Assembly: GCF_030848805.1 (NCBI RefSeq)
Contig: NC_092363.1
Location: 2,480,001 to 2,544,000 of the forward strand
Length of the DNA stretch: 64,000 bases
Direction: 5' to 3'
Origin: Temnothorax longispinosus
Taxonomy: Eukaryota > Arthropoda > Insecta > Hymenoptera > Formicidae
Part shown: piece after piece, positions 12,341 to 25,746 of the stretch
Layout of the letters: each line of letters begins with the position of its first letter
Numbering within the stretch: the first letter of the stretch is position 1
Notes under the pieces: generated by a model
The model's database searches: none
What the model was told of the DNA's origin: nothing
Seen by the model: the letters and a program-made list of their open reading frames with translations, nothing else
Translations under genes and position numbers: made by a program

Positions 12341-14240
12341 ATTAATATACACACATTTTTATTTCTTCTAAAAAACAATTGTACATGAATCAACAATATT
12401 TAAGTGTAATTTCTGACAAATAACTGATTTGTAGCAATATACACAAAGTATACAGATTAAATAAATTTATATTTGAATCAACAAGATGGTGCATATGTAG
12501 TAACCATGATAATATTAACTGTGCCGTTGACTTGCTTTAAGTATTTTACGTAGTTGCCGTACTTAAATTAACAGCATTACGCGTGTCAGGTGTTATAGTG
12601 AAATATTATTGAATCATATGCATTTTTTTATTTAGAGGAAATAGAAATGTTTTCATATTGATTACACATTCGTTTGATACGATTAAAACATGTATTTATA
12701 ATATTTTGTCTATATATATACACAAAGATATTAAGGATTACACGTGTCGATTGCATCGAGCATTTGTATAATTAATATACACACATTTCTATTTCCTCTA
12801 AAAACAATTGTACATGAATCAACAATATTTAAGTGTAATATCTGACAAATAACTGATTTGTAGCAATATACACAAAGTATACAGATTAAATAAATTTATA
12901 TTTGAATCAACAAGATGGTGCATATGTAGCAACCATGATAATATTAACTGTGTCGTTGACTTGCTTTAAGTATTTTACGTAAGTTGCCGTACTTAAATTA
13001 ACAGCATTACGCGTGTCAGGTGTTATAGTTAAATATTATTGAATCATATGCATTTTTTGTGTTTAGAGGAAATAGAAATGTTTTCATATCGATTACACAT
13101 TTGTTTGATACGATTGAAACATGTATTTATAATATTTTGTCTATATATATACACAAAGATATTAAGGATTACACGTGTCGATTGCATCGAGCATTTGTAT
13201 AATTAATATACACACATTTCTATTTCTTCTAAAAACAATTGTACATGAATCAACAATATTTAAGTGTAATATCTGACAAATAACTGATTTGTAGCAATAT
13301 ACACAAAGTATACAGATTAAATAAATTTATATTTGAATCAACAAGATGGTGCATATGTAGCAACCATGATAATATTAACTGTGTCGTTGACTTGCTTTAA
13401 GTATTTTACGTAGGTGCCGTACTTAAATTAACAGCATTACGCGTGTCAGGTGTTATAGTTAAATATTATTGAATCATACGCATTGTTTTATTTGGAGGAA
13501 ATAGAAATGTTTTCATATTGATTACACATTTGTTTGATACGATTAAAACATGTACTTATAATATTTTGTCTATATATATACACAAAGATATTAAGGATTA
13601 CACGTGTCGATTGCATCGAGCATTTGTGTAATTAATATACACACATTTCTATTTCCTCTAAAAAATCATTGCATATAAATCAATAATATTTAAGTGCAAT
13701 ATCTGACAAATAACTGATTTGTAGCAATATACACAAAGTATACAGATTAAATAAATTTATATTTGAATCAACAAGATGGTGCATATGTAGCAACCATGAT
13801 AATATTAACTGTGTCGTTGACTTGCTTTAAGTATTTTACGTAGGTGCCGTACTTAAATTAACAGCATTACGCGTGTCAGGTGTTATAGTTAAATATTATT
13901 GAATCATACGCATTGTTTTATTTGGAGGAAATAGAAATGTTTTCATATTGATTACACATTTGTTTGATACGATTAAAACATGTACTTATAATATTTTGTC
14001 TATATATATACACAAAGATATTAAGGATTACACGTGTCGATTGCATCGAGCATTTGTGTAATTAATATACACACATTTCTATTTCCTCTAAAAAATCATT
14101 GCATATAAATCAATAATATTTAAGTGCAATATCTGACAAATAACTGATTTGTAGCAATATACACAAAGTATACAGATTAAATAAATTTATATTTGAATCA
14201 ATAAGATGGTGCATATGTAGTAACCATAATAACATTAACC
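12341..14240. repeat. ~430-bp tandem repeat array, about 4.4 copies
   Basis: Units start with ATTAATATACACACA at 12341, 12771, 13202, 13631 and 14061, giving periods of 430, 431, 429 and 430 bp; the last copy is cut off near 14240. Copies are nearly identical; units 3 and 4 share private variants (e.g. TTTGGAGGAAATAG) while units 4 and 5 share others (ATCATTGCATATAAATC), a sign of local homogenisation. Each complete unit holds a ~296-bp core (e.g. 12354-12649, 12784-13080, 13215-13509, 13644-13939) framed by ~48-bp imperfect inverted repeats beginning CATTTCTATTTCCTCTA, plus a ~134-bp spacer. Confidence 0.95.
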
Positions 14241-14489
14241 GTACCGTTGATTTCTTTTAAGTATTTCACGCAGTTGAAGTGACAGCAGATGTAGTTACAT
14301 AGATTACATGGTATTCAATTATACATCAAGAAAGTTATTTAATTCATATGTAATTATAATAAAGAATTATGTGTTTGGGATGAGTAGATATATGATTGAT
14401 ATAACGAGATATTCCAACTACAATGATATTATTGGACCAAATGTCTGGATTATGAATTGACTATCTGATGCATTTCGTTCATTAATATT

Positions 14490-14560
14490 GATGTTGCATC
14501 AACCAATTTTATTTCAATTACACTGATGCTGTTGATACAACATCATTTTTTTTTCAGTGT
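14490..14560. repeat. Short hairpin and CAGTG end, probable MITE relict
   Basis: GATGTTGCATCAAC (14490) pairs with GTTGATACAACATC (14531) with one mismatch, followed by a T-run and TTTTCAGTGTA. The last part resembles the right end of the element at 17742-17929, so this may be a decayed end of the same family. Confidence 0.5.
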
Positions 14561-17500
14561 ACGTATCCAAGTTTATCTTCACTATCCCGTAATCAATAGA
14601 GAGTTGGGCAGTATTTATAGATATAGGGATTCGAACATTGCCATTGTAGAGCTATAGTACGAGGAATGCAATAGCGAAAATGGGATTGCGAACGAAACTT
14701 TCCAGTTCTTCGAGCAATCTCTGACACGGGAACAGACATTTTTATCACGTTTCGCAGTAAGACTCCATGGACCGTGCGCCGGGGCATAAAGCGAGATAAA
14801 TTCCGCTTGGCGACAGTCCGCCCGTATGCGGAATTAAAAGTCGCTTTTCGGGGCGCGACTATTACGATAATTCGCCCGGAACTATTCCATCCGCTCCGCT
14901 TGTACTCCTGACGCGCCCGCATCATATTTCCGCTGAAGTTCTAAACTTCCTCTCTCTGTCTAGCTCTCTCTCTCTCTGCCCCTCTCTCTATCTCTCTCAC
15001 CTTTTCTCAAGGAATATTCGCAAACACGGTAGGAAAATTGTCGCGTAAACGGAAAAAGGGAAGCGTAAACGCGACGCTCTCGTTCGCACGCTCGCTCGTT
15101 CGTTTCCTTTTCCGTGAAATCAGCCGAAAGTTCCGCGCCTGAGGCGCGTCGGACAAACGTCTTCATCAGCGAGATCTCAGCGAGACATCTCGCAGACTTA
15201 ATTAGGTTGCCTTCTCGTGCCCCGGACTTTTTCGCCGCCCGCTCGCTCGTTTCGTTTCGTTTCTCCTTCCTTTCGCGTCTCGTCTCATCCCGTGCGAAAA
15301 CCGACGACGTGACGCGACGCGACGGACGTACCGAACGTCGACCTCTATCGCGAGACGGAATCTCCATTGAGATTGTAATTAGACACTTGGCTAATCCACT
15401 ATTCATCCTCGCGCGGCGCAAATTGAGATCGTTATCTAAACGTCTATCGCCGGCCATAAGCCACGCATGACGGCGCGCTTCTGTCGTCTTCAGGCATTAC
15501 ATCTTTTGATGCGTTGTCGGTTCTCAAGTCTCGATTCCTGAGATATATCCGTTCTTACGCTTTTTCTTAATTATTTTTGTGTAGAACGATTTTAATACGT
15601 AGATCGGCAAGATTGGGACGAAAAAATATAAAATATTTTTTTACAAAAAAGCTACGGGAAAACTCTTAAACATCTCTAACGTATATTTTGAAGATTTCTT
15701 TTATTTTTCTCTAAGATTAATATTCTTACAAACATCCGTATATAGATAAGAATGAATTACTGACACGAGAAAATTAGCCACTATTAACTTCCGTGAGACT
15801 ACCTTCAGCGTGGCGAGCCGATAAGTTTTAGCTCGCCTTAATTAGAGGAACACACAGGTACGAGATAAAGTGCGTTCATCTTCACTTTCTATTGCCCACT
15901 TTTTCTTCCTTCCACGTGTCCTCGCCCATCGTCGGCCTCTCTCTTTTCGATTTAGCACTCACACACACGCCCGTTCTCCACTCCCCCCTGTCTACCTGCC
16001 TCACGTGCCGGATTAGAACTCCCTTATTCATCGGGAGAAAGAAAGACCCTTCGTTTTTCCTCGCTCCACCCAGCTCCTTGTGTTTTTCTTGTCGGCGCTT
16101 CCTACACTTTGCTGTTACCCTCCGAATCCGACTTGAAATAAATACGCCAACCGGTTTTCGCGAGAGTTGGGGGAGGGATGCGGAAACCGAGGAAGAAGTT
16201 ACGGAACGAGGGTTGGATAAGAGAGCGATGTAGAAGGAAGAGGTGAAGAGCGGCGCAAGAATCGGAGCGAGATAGGTAGATAGACGGAAGTGATGTAGGA
16301 AAGGTGTATACATAGATATGTACATAGGTACATAAACCTTGAAGAGTTACACGCACACACAAACACACACACCTACTTATATACGCATACGCACATACAG
16401 AGAAACATTTCGCGGCGATGCGTGACAGATTGGGCGCAAGGGACTAACAAACTTCACGGAATATATCCGCCCATGTGCCCGGCCCACCAATTTGTCGATA
16501 TCGCCATCGTTGTCGTTTATATATGCCATGGCGATCGATTTGTATCGCTTGCGTCCAGCCGACTTGCCATGCGAAATGCCTTTTAGGAACAGCGCGATAC
16601 CGCCCCCCGTCCCGCTTTTGAATCGATTAAGCGGCGCTGTGTCGTGCACCGTAAGAAGATTCTGCGCGATAATTCCCGCGCACGCCGAATTACGGCACGA
16701 AGAGGCTTTAGCGAGCGACGAGAGCTCAGAAAGACTGCTTGCGTGTACGTATGTGTTCCGCAATTTTACGCAATTTATTTTTTAATGAATGAGAAGCCCC
16801 AGCAATTCCGTGTTGTAATTACGCGAGACTTCTATCAAACACTTTAGCCATAAAATAAAGCATCAGAAATGTGAACACAATATAAAGTATCTGCGATTCG
16901 AGTGTTATATAAATAAGGTTCGTTTCCAATAAAACAAATTTGTGTAAAATAACAAAAATACAATTCGTCAAGGGAGCACGCATAATTCGTTGATAATGAT
17001 GCGTGACTGGAGGAGCACTCGATTTCATACGAAACGCGGAAGTGCAGCCCGTCAGAAATTAGGTCTGACTTAATAGGGGAAGTGACACACGCCGGATGTG
17101 GGTGTATGCACACACCGCGCGGCGGCGAGAGCGAAAGGGAGAAAGGGAGAAAGAGAGCGTGCCGCTCGATCATTTTCCGGCGAAATTGCCGAACCGCCGC
17201 GCGCGGCCGGTCGAGCTTAAAGTTAATTTCGCCGCTGGTTAGGTGTGTCTACCCGACGCAGCAGACATAACTGGGCATTAATATCGCGCGCGTGTATAAG
17301 TGTGTACGAAGGCGGAATCCCTGGCGCGGTGGCATGTCCGCGGCTTAGATATGGGTGCTGCACGGACGAGAGGGAACGATGAAACGACAATTACGTTGAA
17401 ATAGTGCTTCCGCCCAGGAGGAGCGCCAATGCCCTCCGCCCTCACTCACGGTTCTCTCCCACATCGGTATCCACCGGCATCCACCCGTGCACCTCATATT

Positions 17501-17741
17501 ACTTCGGACAGGATGCGTAAGCAAGCCGCGCGTCGGTATCTCAAAATCGCGAATGTCTCTCCCGGAATCAGTGCTGAATTTAGTGTCAGCTGTGCCGACG
17601 TCCGTCGTTCAGATTCGAGAAATAGCGCTCAATAAAATAAATTCCTCTTCTCCATTGATATCACAAGCGTGTTGCTTGGGCAATATTAAGTGGGAATCGT
17701 CAAATTAAATTTTTATTTGACTATAAACACAGTTGGCTTCT
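14561..17741. other. Non-coding intron sequence
   Basis: CpG-richer stretch with CT-rich tracts near 14950-15000 and 15240-15290 and several open frames of 60-165 codons on both strands. The frames overlap each other, are rich in Arg and Ser and show no domain; I read none as a gene. Confidence 0.6.
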
Positions 17742-17929
17742 CACTGAAAAAAAAATCTGGTTGAATTAATTGGACGTCTGGTGGAAAATGAACGAATCAG
17801 ATTCTTCCAATTAATGCAACTAGAAATTTCAATTAATGCAACCAGAATTCTTATTAATTCAGCCAGATTCTGGTGGATTCAACCAGTATTTTCTGGTGGA
17901 AAATGAACGAACCGGATTTTTTTTCAGTG
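17742..17929. mobile_element. MITE-like element with CACTGAAAAA termini
   Basis: 188 bp. Left end CACTGAAAAAAAAATCTGGTT; the right end is its near-exact reverse complement (AACCGGATTTTTTTTCAGTG). The interior has repeated and inverted words (TGGTGGAAAATGAACGAA twice, AATTAATGCAAC, TTCTGGTGGATTC). No coding capacity. The structure fits a non-autonomous DNA transposon; the target duplication cannot be decided by eye. Confidence 0.8.
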
Positions 17930-20900
17930 TAAGGTATAAAATATTTTAAATAAATGCAAGATTCGAAGAGTAAAACGAAGAACGATCTAAATGTCAAAAG
18001 CGGAAGAGATAAGTTATAGGGATTGAAGGTAAAACACACACAAATATGCCAATTTCGCTAAATAAATTATTATTATTCCGTATTATTCGTAAAATCGCCT
18101 GCGGATATCGTTTCTCGGTTCTCTTATTAAAATCTATTTTCGCCGCCTTTCACGTGCAACACTAAGACAATTCGCCGAAGTCGGAAACGTGTGTATTTAA
18201 CGTTTCACAGCGCTATTCAACATTCATAACGGCATTAATAACGTGAGCACCGAGTCGAGGTGGCGGGCGCCTCTTTCTCTCACTCGCCTCCCCTTGGAAA
18301 TATTTAGCTGCGAATCTCTCCGGCTGTGCGCGCGAAACGTCGTTCATTATTTTCCTCTCTCGGCCTCGCGGAATTCCGTACCGGGATAGAAGAAGCTTAT
18401 ATCGTGCCATCCGGGATAAGTTCCAGGGAAGCCGTAAAGTACACGCTCTTATAAAATATCGCCCGTAGATAGATTTGCAACAGATCGAACAGAGCTCGCG
18501 GGCATCATAAATCTTACGCGCCGATACAGTCGGGAGCGATAGCAAATAGAAGCATGCATACGTTTAGCCAAAACAGAGAGATATATGTGTAGCTCGCATG
18601 AAACATCAACTAGATGTAGGAGCGATTTTTTTTCCTTTTTTTTAAATGAAATAAGCGCGATTGTTTATGATGAATGATGTACAAATGCAGAAATATCACG
18701 TAATTACATCTGTCCATGTATGAATAACATGAATTATTCTTTTATTGCAATTGTTTTACCCTTGCAAAGTATTCATTATAAAACTAAACTTTAAATTTTT
18801 TTGTATTATTATTGATAATATCTTGAATGATTAATTTAAAGTTATGATAAAATTGTGTTCAACTGTTTTACTTGATTAAAATTAGATATTTCTATTTCTT
18901 GCATTATCAAATATATTTTGCAGCTTGAGAACTGAACATTTATGGTTAGAATCATTCTAAATCTTATAATATGATATAATTTTTAGAAGTGAATGAAAAA
19001 CGTAAAGTGCCGTAATTTCTACGGAAATAGACAATGCTACAAATATATGAATGTAGTCGTTCATTATTTTGGTTGAGAAAATGTTATTATCGTTTTATTA
19101 AGCGCCCCAGGAGGCATGATCCAAAAGAAACAGGCAATTAGACATCATCGCGTGTATTGTCAACGGAGCTCGACAGGGCTAACAGGCTGAGTAATGACTG
19201 GCATTTTAGCCTTTGAATTATCATCAAGTGTACGTCCCTTCCGGCAACACAGAGCTGCAGGGAGAAGTGCGAGGCACGTGGCGCGCTCAACAAAGCTATT
19301 CGGCTATAAATAGAGTAATATTCCCGCGTAATGGTTAAACACAGAAAACGGCTCTCATCTAAAAATACAGAAGTTAAAACGAAAGCTGTGTTTAGCCGCG
19401 CCTGGTGTACTCGAACCGCGCGGGTGGAGTGCGCGCGGTGCCAACGGAATTTACCGTTCCCGTTCGTTCTATTCGCGCGCGCGGAACGCGGAGCGAAAAG
19501 AGAACGAGAGGGTTTGCGGGATCCCGGCCGAGTCCGGTTCACCCGTCGCCGACCGAGGGAACGACCCTGCAGACAGAACATATATAATGCAGCGGACAAT
19601 CGCAACCCTCGAAATTAGATTTACCCGGCTAAGGTTGTCGCAGAGGGTCGTAGGTCAGGCCTTTCCGGGACACCTGAAGAGTAAAGCGCCTCGAATGATA
19701 TAGCTGGGGAACGATGCGGGAAGCGTTAATTATCAGAACTTGGGACGAGCTTGAGCAAACCTAATTTATATGAACGACGTGAAGTGGCCATTTCTTAGAA
19801 GTTAGTCGAATTGATCGGTTTTGGCGTAGCATCCTCGGAATATTTTGAACTATACGCATCAGCATTCTTGAATATAAATACGACGAAGTAATTATTTAAA
19901 TAAACTTAATATAACATAAAAAGTTGAGATGATTGATATCTATCAGATTTATATCTCTCTATTGCTAATATAATTTATATTGGTAAACAAATTTTTTCTA
20001 CGTGCGTATATGTGTGTTTCTGACGGTGAAAGATGGAGAAACGCTTTAACGAGATATCCCGTAAAACTTTTAGTACTGGGAGGGATGATTAATTATGTAA
20101 GAAAGAGTATAACGCCTGTCTGAAGAATAACAATAAACGTTCTTTCCGTGTTATTGCGAATAACATCGCTACTAACAAAAAAGCATGATTATAGTCGACA
20201 CTCGTTAAATTACGTACACTTCGTATCTCGCTAAGCGACAGTTATTAATTACGTTTTGTCACAATACTATCACCGCGTCGACGCTACATATTTATTCATT
20301 AATTTATTAATTAATTACATTCTCGATCTCGTTAAATAATATTTATTAATTATTCTTCAGTGCAATTATTCTGTTGCGCACTCTAAATATACATTCATCA
20401 ATTACATAAATGTGATTGTGATAACCGTCCGTGATTATATCTCTCTATTCCTTAATAATTCTCTTTTTAAAAATAAACTCCAAACAATCTCTGGATTATG
20501 AACTATGGATACACTCTGAATATTCGAATGGCAATAATAATAATAACTTTAACTTTATTGAATATATATAAATATAAGTAAAGTTAATTAAAAGTGTAAA
20601 AGTATACAAACGCGTAATAAACCGAACAATGAGGCTACGATATACATAATTAAATAATAACCGACTAAATTTTAACGGAAGTTTAATATTCGTACAACGC
20701 GCGTCTAAGTTCATTGGATTCTAGATTCATGCAGTGTCGCACGTGAGTAAACCTAGCGAGGAACAAATTATTATTAATATGCCGGTTTGATTGACGAGAT
20801 ATATGCTTCATGTCAAACGATGGACTGCTAGAATGACAAAGCACCCACTTTCGGAGCATAACATGCTTCGCCGCTCGCACGCTGCACTAATATTGTTCGC

Positions 20901-23765
20901 AGGTTCCTTCAAACGACATTTATGAGATTGTACTCAAGTCAACATTGAGCGCACGTTAAATAAACAGACGCGAGAACGACGATCGCGATGATAATAACGC
21001 GACGTCGAAGGTGTACTCGAAGATATTTTCTCGTCGTATATAACCACATGGGCGGCTGGCTGTCCAATTGTGATCGCGCGTCTGATTACTCTGCACTATA
21101 TGCCCCTAATTGTCGATCGATATTGAACGTGTCCGATCGGTGAAGAGATGGTGCTGGTTCTTCCGACATGTTTATTTTCAAATATATAGTGGAAGTAAAG
21201 GCAAATTCTTCTCCGTTCGCTCCAATCCCTTTGCGCCGCGATTTTCCTTGCATCATCGAACCGTGGTCGGTGAAAAATCATCGCCATCAATGTTACCGCG
21301 GACGCGGTAACGATCCACAGTGGCGTTTGCCGCAATTCGTAAATGGTGTGAGCGAAGCTCATCGGTGACACGGCTGCCGCCGCTTTAACGCGACGTTATC
21401 ATCATCGTTAGAGAAAAGACCGGCCTTCGGAGCGTCTTCTCTCTCTCTCTCTCATTCTCTCTCTCCCTTTTTTCGAATCGTTGTCTCGGCGCCGCGCGTC
21501 TCATTTCTACACAGACGTGTCGCACTCAAAATAATGACGCGCCACGGCGACATACGGCTCGCTGCCCTTCGACCCTTCCTCAAGCTCATCCGACCCGAAA
21601 GTCGTTACGTCTACGTATGTGGAAATGTCCCAGCCCCCGCCGCTATCTGCAATATCCTCCTAAGATTTTTCTTCATTACGTCGCGACCCGGCACGCCGGG
21701 CTTTCTCGCTTTCTCTTATTCTTTCCCTCGTCCCGAGATGAAATTGAGTCCCGCCTTCGTGGAGCGAAAAGACACGGCGCAAGAACAAAAAGCCGAAGTG
21801 AGGGTGGATGAGAACGAAGCGGCACGGCGCGGCGGCGGAAGGCTCCGCGGTGTTGTGGACCGACTAAAAATATCAAATGGTATACGCTCCACGCTTTGTT
21901 TTCCACTTTTCTCCGTTCTGCCTCGGGGGCGACGCTTGACCGACGACGCCGTCGATTTCAGGATCCAATGGGGCGGCTGGCTATAACGAAAAAGACATTT
22001 AGGAGTTTCGTCTCGCGATATCGCGCGTGCGAGTCTAGAGTTATCGGAGATCTTGCGCCGCGCCCGCCGCGCGTCTGCAAAATATTCTCTCTTTGCTTGT
22101 CTAATTCAATTTTTCTTAAAAGAAAGAGGAAGACACCGATTTGTAGAATTATACTATTCTGTACGTACCATGCGACAGCTATGTATCTACAGTTGTCGTG
22201 GATTCGAATAATATTCAGGAAGAAATGTAAAATGAGAATAAATATACGTGTGCATTTTTACGCCTAAAAAAATATATATTTAAACAGAGTCTCTCAAGGA
22301 AACGATATTTTTTACTGAAAAACAACTACATAAAATAACTAACTAAATAAAATATTTTTGGAAAAACAAAAATTGCATGCGTTATATATATGTATTTGTC
22401 GCATGTTTTTTCTTTATTAAATATAAATAAAGTACACACAAAACATGTTTTGTTTTTTTACTTTTTTCATAAAATCTCATCTGCTAAACATGAATTTTTC
22501 GAGTAGTAGAACAGCGCGCGTAGTCGATTATTACATCCAAAATTAAATTATATACTGTTTAATCTATCGTTCGACCAATTATGCGAGAGATATACAAATA
22601 TTCCGCGAGATAATTATATAATTTCCGTATAGAAAATTAACCTAGAGGATTAAATGGCGATATTGTTACCGGAATCGATCATGCCATTTGTATGAATAAT
22701 TCAATAATTTCCCGCCATTCTTTTCGCATTTTTATATTTTTTCTTATTTTTCCCTGACCTCCCATCGACTTTGTCGTACAATTTTATTTTAGCAATACAG
22801 GTAAATAGTTGAATATTTAAGCTCCATTTATTCCTCGCGTTCACTTAAGACTCGAATCCAATAAGCGAATAAAAAATTAAAAAAAAATCCAATTTAATCG
22901 AATGTCGCAAGGGTCGCATGAAAGTTAATCGCTTGAGTGCAGAAAACACCAACGCTCTTCGAACTATGAGAACGCGTGGCGGGCACAGGGGAGGGGAGTG
23001 AAGAAGCTTCGTCGTGAGGTGAGACGACAAGGGAAAACACGGTGGAAGAGGGGAAACGAGACAGGGGGAACGAACGGAGCCGTGAGAGGACATTTTTGCA
23101 TTATCGTCACGTGCGCGGTCTTATTACCGGCACACGTGGTGTAATATTCTCCCCCTCATCTTCGCGTCGGTTCGCGGCTTTCTTCTTCGGCCCCGGCGCG
23201 GCGCGACTTCACGTCGACTCACGCCGTTAGAGATGCGACAGGCGGTTCATTGCCACTGCCGGGGGAGCTAGTGGAGAGGGGCAGAGGGGGCCCGAGAGGA
23301 TGATCGAATGTTGCCAAAGTTTGCGAAGAGGCGTGAGGATGATACATCCATCCTCTCCCTCTCCCGCACCCTTTCGATTCCGCTCGCGTAGAAGTTCGCG
23401 CTCGCGTGAGAAGTCGGCGCGAAGGTCGGGCGGGTTGCCGTATATACGCGCGCGATCGCGCAGCTGGCATCGTCGTTGTCGAAGCCTCTCCCCACGTGTC
23501 CTCCACGTTGCGCCTACGCCGGTATCCCGGATATCGTCCATCCGTGTCTTGCAATAACGGCTTCCGCACACACGGGGACTCGGACTCCCGGCCCACCGGG
23601 CCGTCGCCTTCTTTCCCCGATTTTCCCGACTCGACCGATCATCTCTAGCCGCGCCTTCGAATCACCCCAGCGCCTTGTGTCGCGAGCGACAGTCGCGAGA
23701 CGTGCTTCGACTTGGAAGCCGGAACGGTACGTCGTTACTGTCTGATGGGATCCATAAAGGTCGAG

Positions 23766-23799
23766 AGCGGCATATCCCATTTTTAAGGGATATGCCGCT
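23766..23799. repeat. Perfect hairpin, 13-bp arms
   Basis: AGCGGCATATCCC (23766-23778) and its exact reverse complement (23787-23799) flank an eight-base AT loop. GC-rich stem in a CpG-rich patch. Confidence 0.85.
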
Positions 23800-25124
23800 A
23801 ATATATACGCATAACGCGCGCGTACCGCGCCGCTCGCGCGATAACCATCGACGTAAGTTTTCGACGAAGGGCTCGTTTCGCGAGGAAAACTTCTCTCGCG
23901 GCGATGATACACTCCAATGGTTTATTTTTCTTAGCCGCGAAATAAACTTTTCTGCGAGAGCAACACGCCTGATGAATATTGTATCGATTAATTTCTCGGC
24001 ATTGTTTATTTAACTCAACGGCGCGATTACAAGGGGAATCGACTTTACCGTAGGAACAATTTTTAGTAGATTTAATCATGATAGAATTAAACTTTTCCCA
24101 TTCTTGCTCTTCGCGTTGAAATTTCAATTATGCCCCTACTCCGCTTTTATATTATTATATCTTCTAAAATAAAACGGCCATCGTATTTTCTCCGGTTACG
24201 ATTTTATCTCTGGCATACAGAAGGATTGAAATAATCGTCTCGTATATCATATTCATTTACTGAATGTATGCGAGGGACGCGTTTGTTACGCGAACAAACT
24301 CTGATTTTGAATATAGTATATCTGCCTTTTACATGGCGTATAATTCCTGTACTAGGATGATAAAAACGTGCGCGGTATGTCCCTTTGTTATGTTTTACGC
24401 AGACCGTTGCTGTTAAATCAACGGAGTTTGTCATAATGAGAAAACTTGAAAGCTTCCTCGCAAGGAACAGTACGCTGCATTTATATCAAGTTAATCTCGC
24501 AACTAGCACTCGCAACAAATTTAGCGTTATTTTTGACCTTCTTTAACAGTCTACTTTTCACAAGAGAGAGAAAGTTTATCAAGGAAAGAAAATCTTAACA
24601 TTGCAACATAGATGTTTCGTAATATTTTGCATACAACTTTAGATGTTATTATGTATCTTTGCGTTTCAAGTTTACGCTGTAAAAATTCGCGTCCCGGCAG
24701 TTCTCTTATTTTCGACAGTAAATGACATGTGTCAAACAACCATGCAAGTAATCCTTAGCTTAAAAGCAATAACTGACTAAATTCATTTAAAATAATATGA
24801 TTCTGAAATTTGACGGTTAATAAAACATGTATCAGTACTTTCATCTCGTTTACGTTTCATTACGTTAAATATTTGGTATCGTATTTTAAAATGCATTATT
24901 TTCTATTTAAAACTGCGTGTAATGGAACGAAACTTGTCAGCACATTTTTAAGCTATATCTCCGAAATCGAATCGGTCTCAAAGTACACATATGTATTGTG
25001 TATATGTTTATGTATCTAATAATTCCGAATACATATGGGAAACAATTTCATTAATGTCTGTAAATTGCACGCTTGGTAGTTGCGCGACAAGCATGGCCAA
25101 GCCGATGATATTTGAGGGATGGAT

Positions 25125-25126
<2 letters not shown>

Positions 25127-25184
<58 letters not shown>
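25127..25184. repeat. (TG)29 microsatellite
   Basis: Uninterrupted TG run of 58 bp, the longest pure dinucleotide tract in the window. Confidence 0.97.
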
Positions 25185-25185
<1 letters not shown>

Positions 25186-25672
25186 ATTGTATCGAGTATA
25201 TTTCACAGCGCGATGGATTGAAGTTTGTACGGGGAAATGAAACGTTGGGAGTATCGATCCCAGTTGACACGAAGTCGAAAGAAAGGAAGATACGCCAGCA
25301 ATAATTACTGATTATTATCACTTAAACTCAGACTTTTCATCTCGCAAAAGTCAATTATGTGATACGTAGTAAATTTAATCGCCCGTTGGTTCTCTTTCTC
25401 TCTGCCGTTGGAATTAGAAGAATCAATTAAAAAGTTACAATTAACCGATAACGATTGACGTGTAATCTGCCTTGAATGCGCATCACGTGAGCAATTTCGT
25501 CCGTTCGTCTCGGGCTGTTAAAGGCTAATTTGCGCACCCCGCAAAAGTCGATATTTTCGACGCATCGAGCAACCTTTGCATTGTGCGAGAAGAATATGCA
25601 TCGTATCTTTCGCATATATACGTGGCGGGGAACAAATCTCCGCCTCTGGTATATACCTGGAATTCCTGGGCA

Positions 25673-25746
25673 TTATATATATCTATATATATGTATATAT
25701 ATATACGTGTCTGGCGTCTATATATGTATATGTATATATATATGTA
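25673..25746. repeat. TA-rich microsatellite
   Basis: Interrupted (TA)n with ATG and ACGTG breaks. Confidence 0.85.

Noticed and set aside
12341..14240. CRISPR-like or coding interpretation of the tandem array
   Set aside because: Units are ~430 bp and repeated throughout with no short repeat/unique spacer pattern, in a eukaryotic intron; no open frame of useful length.
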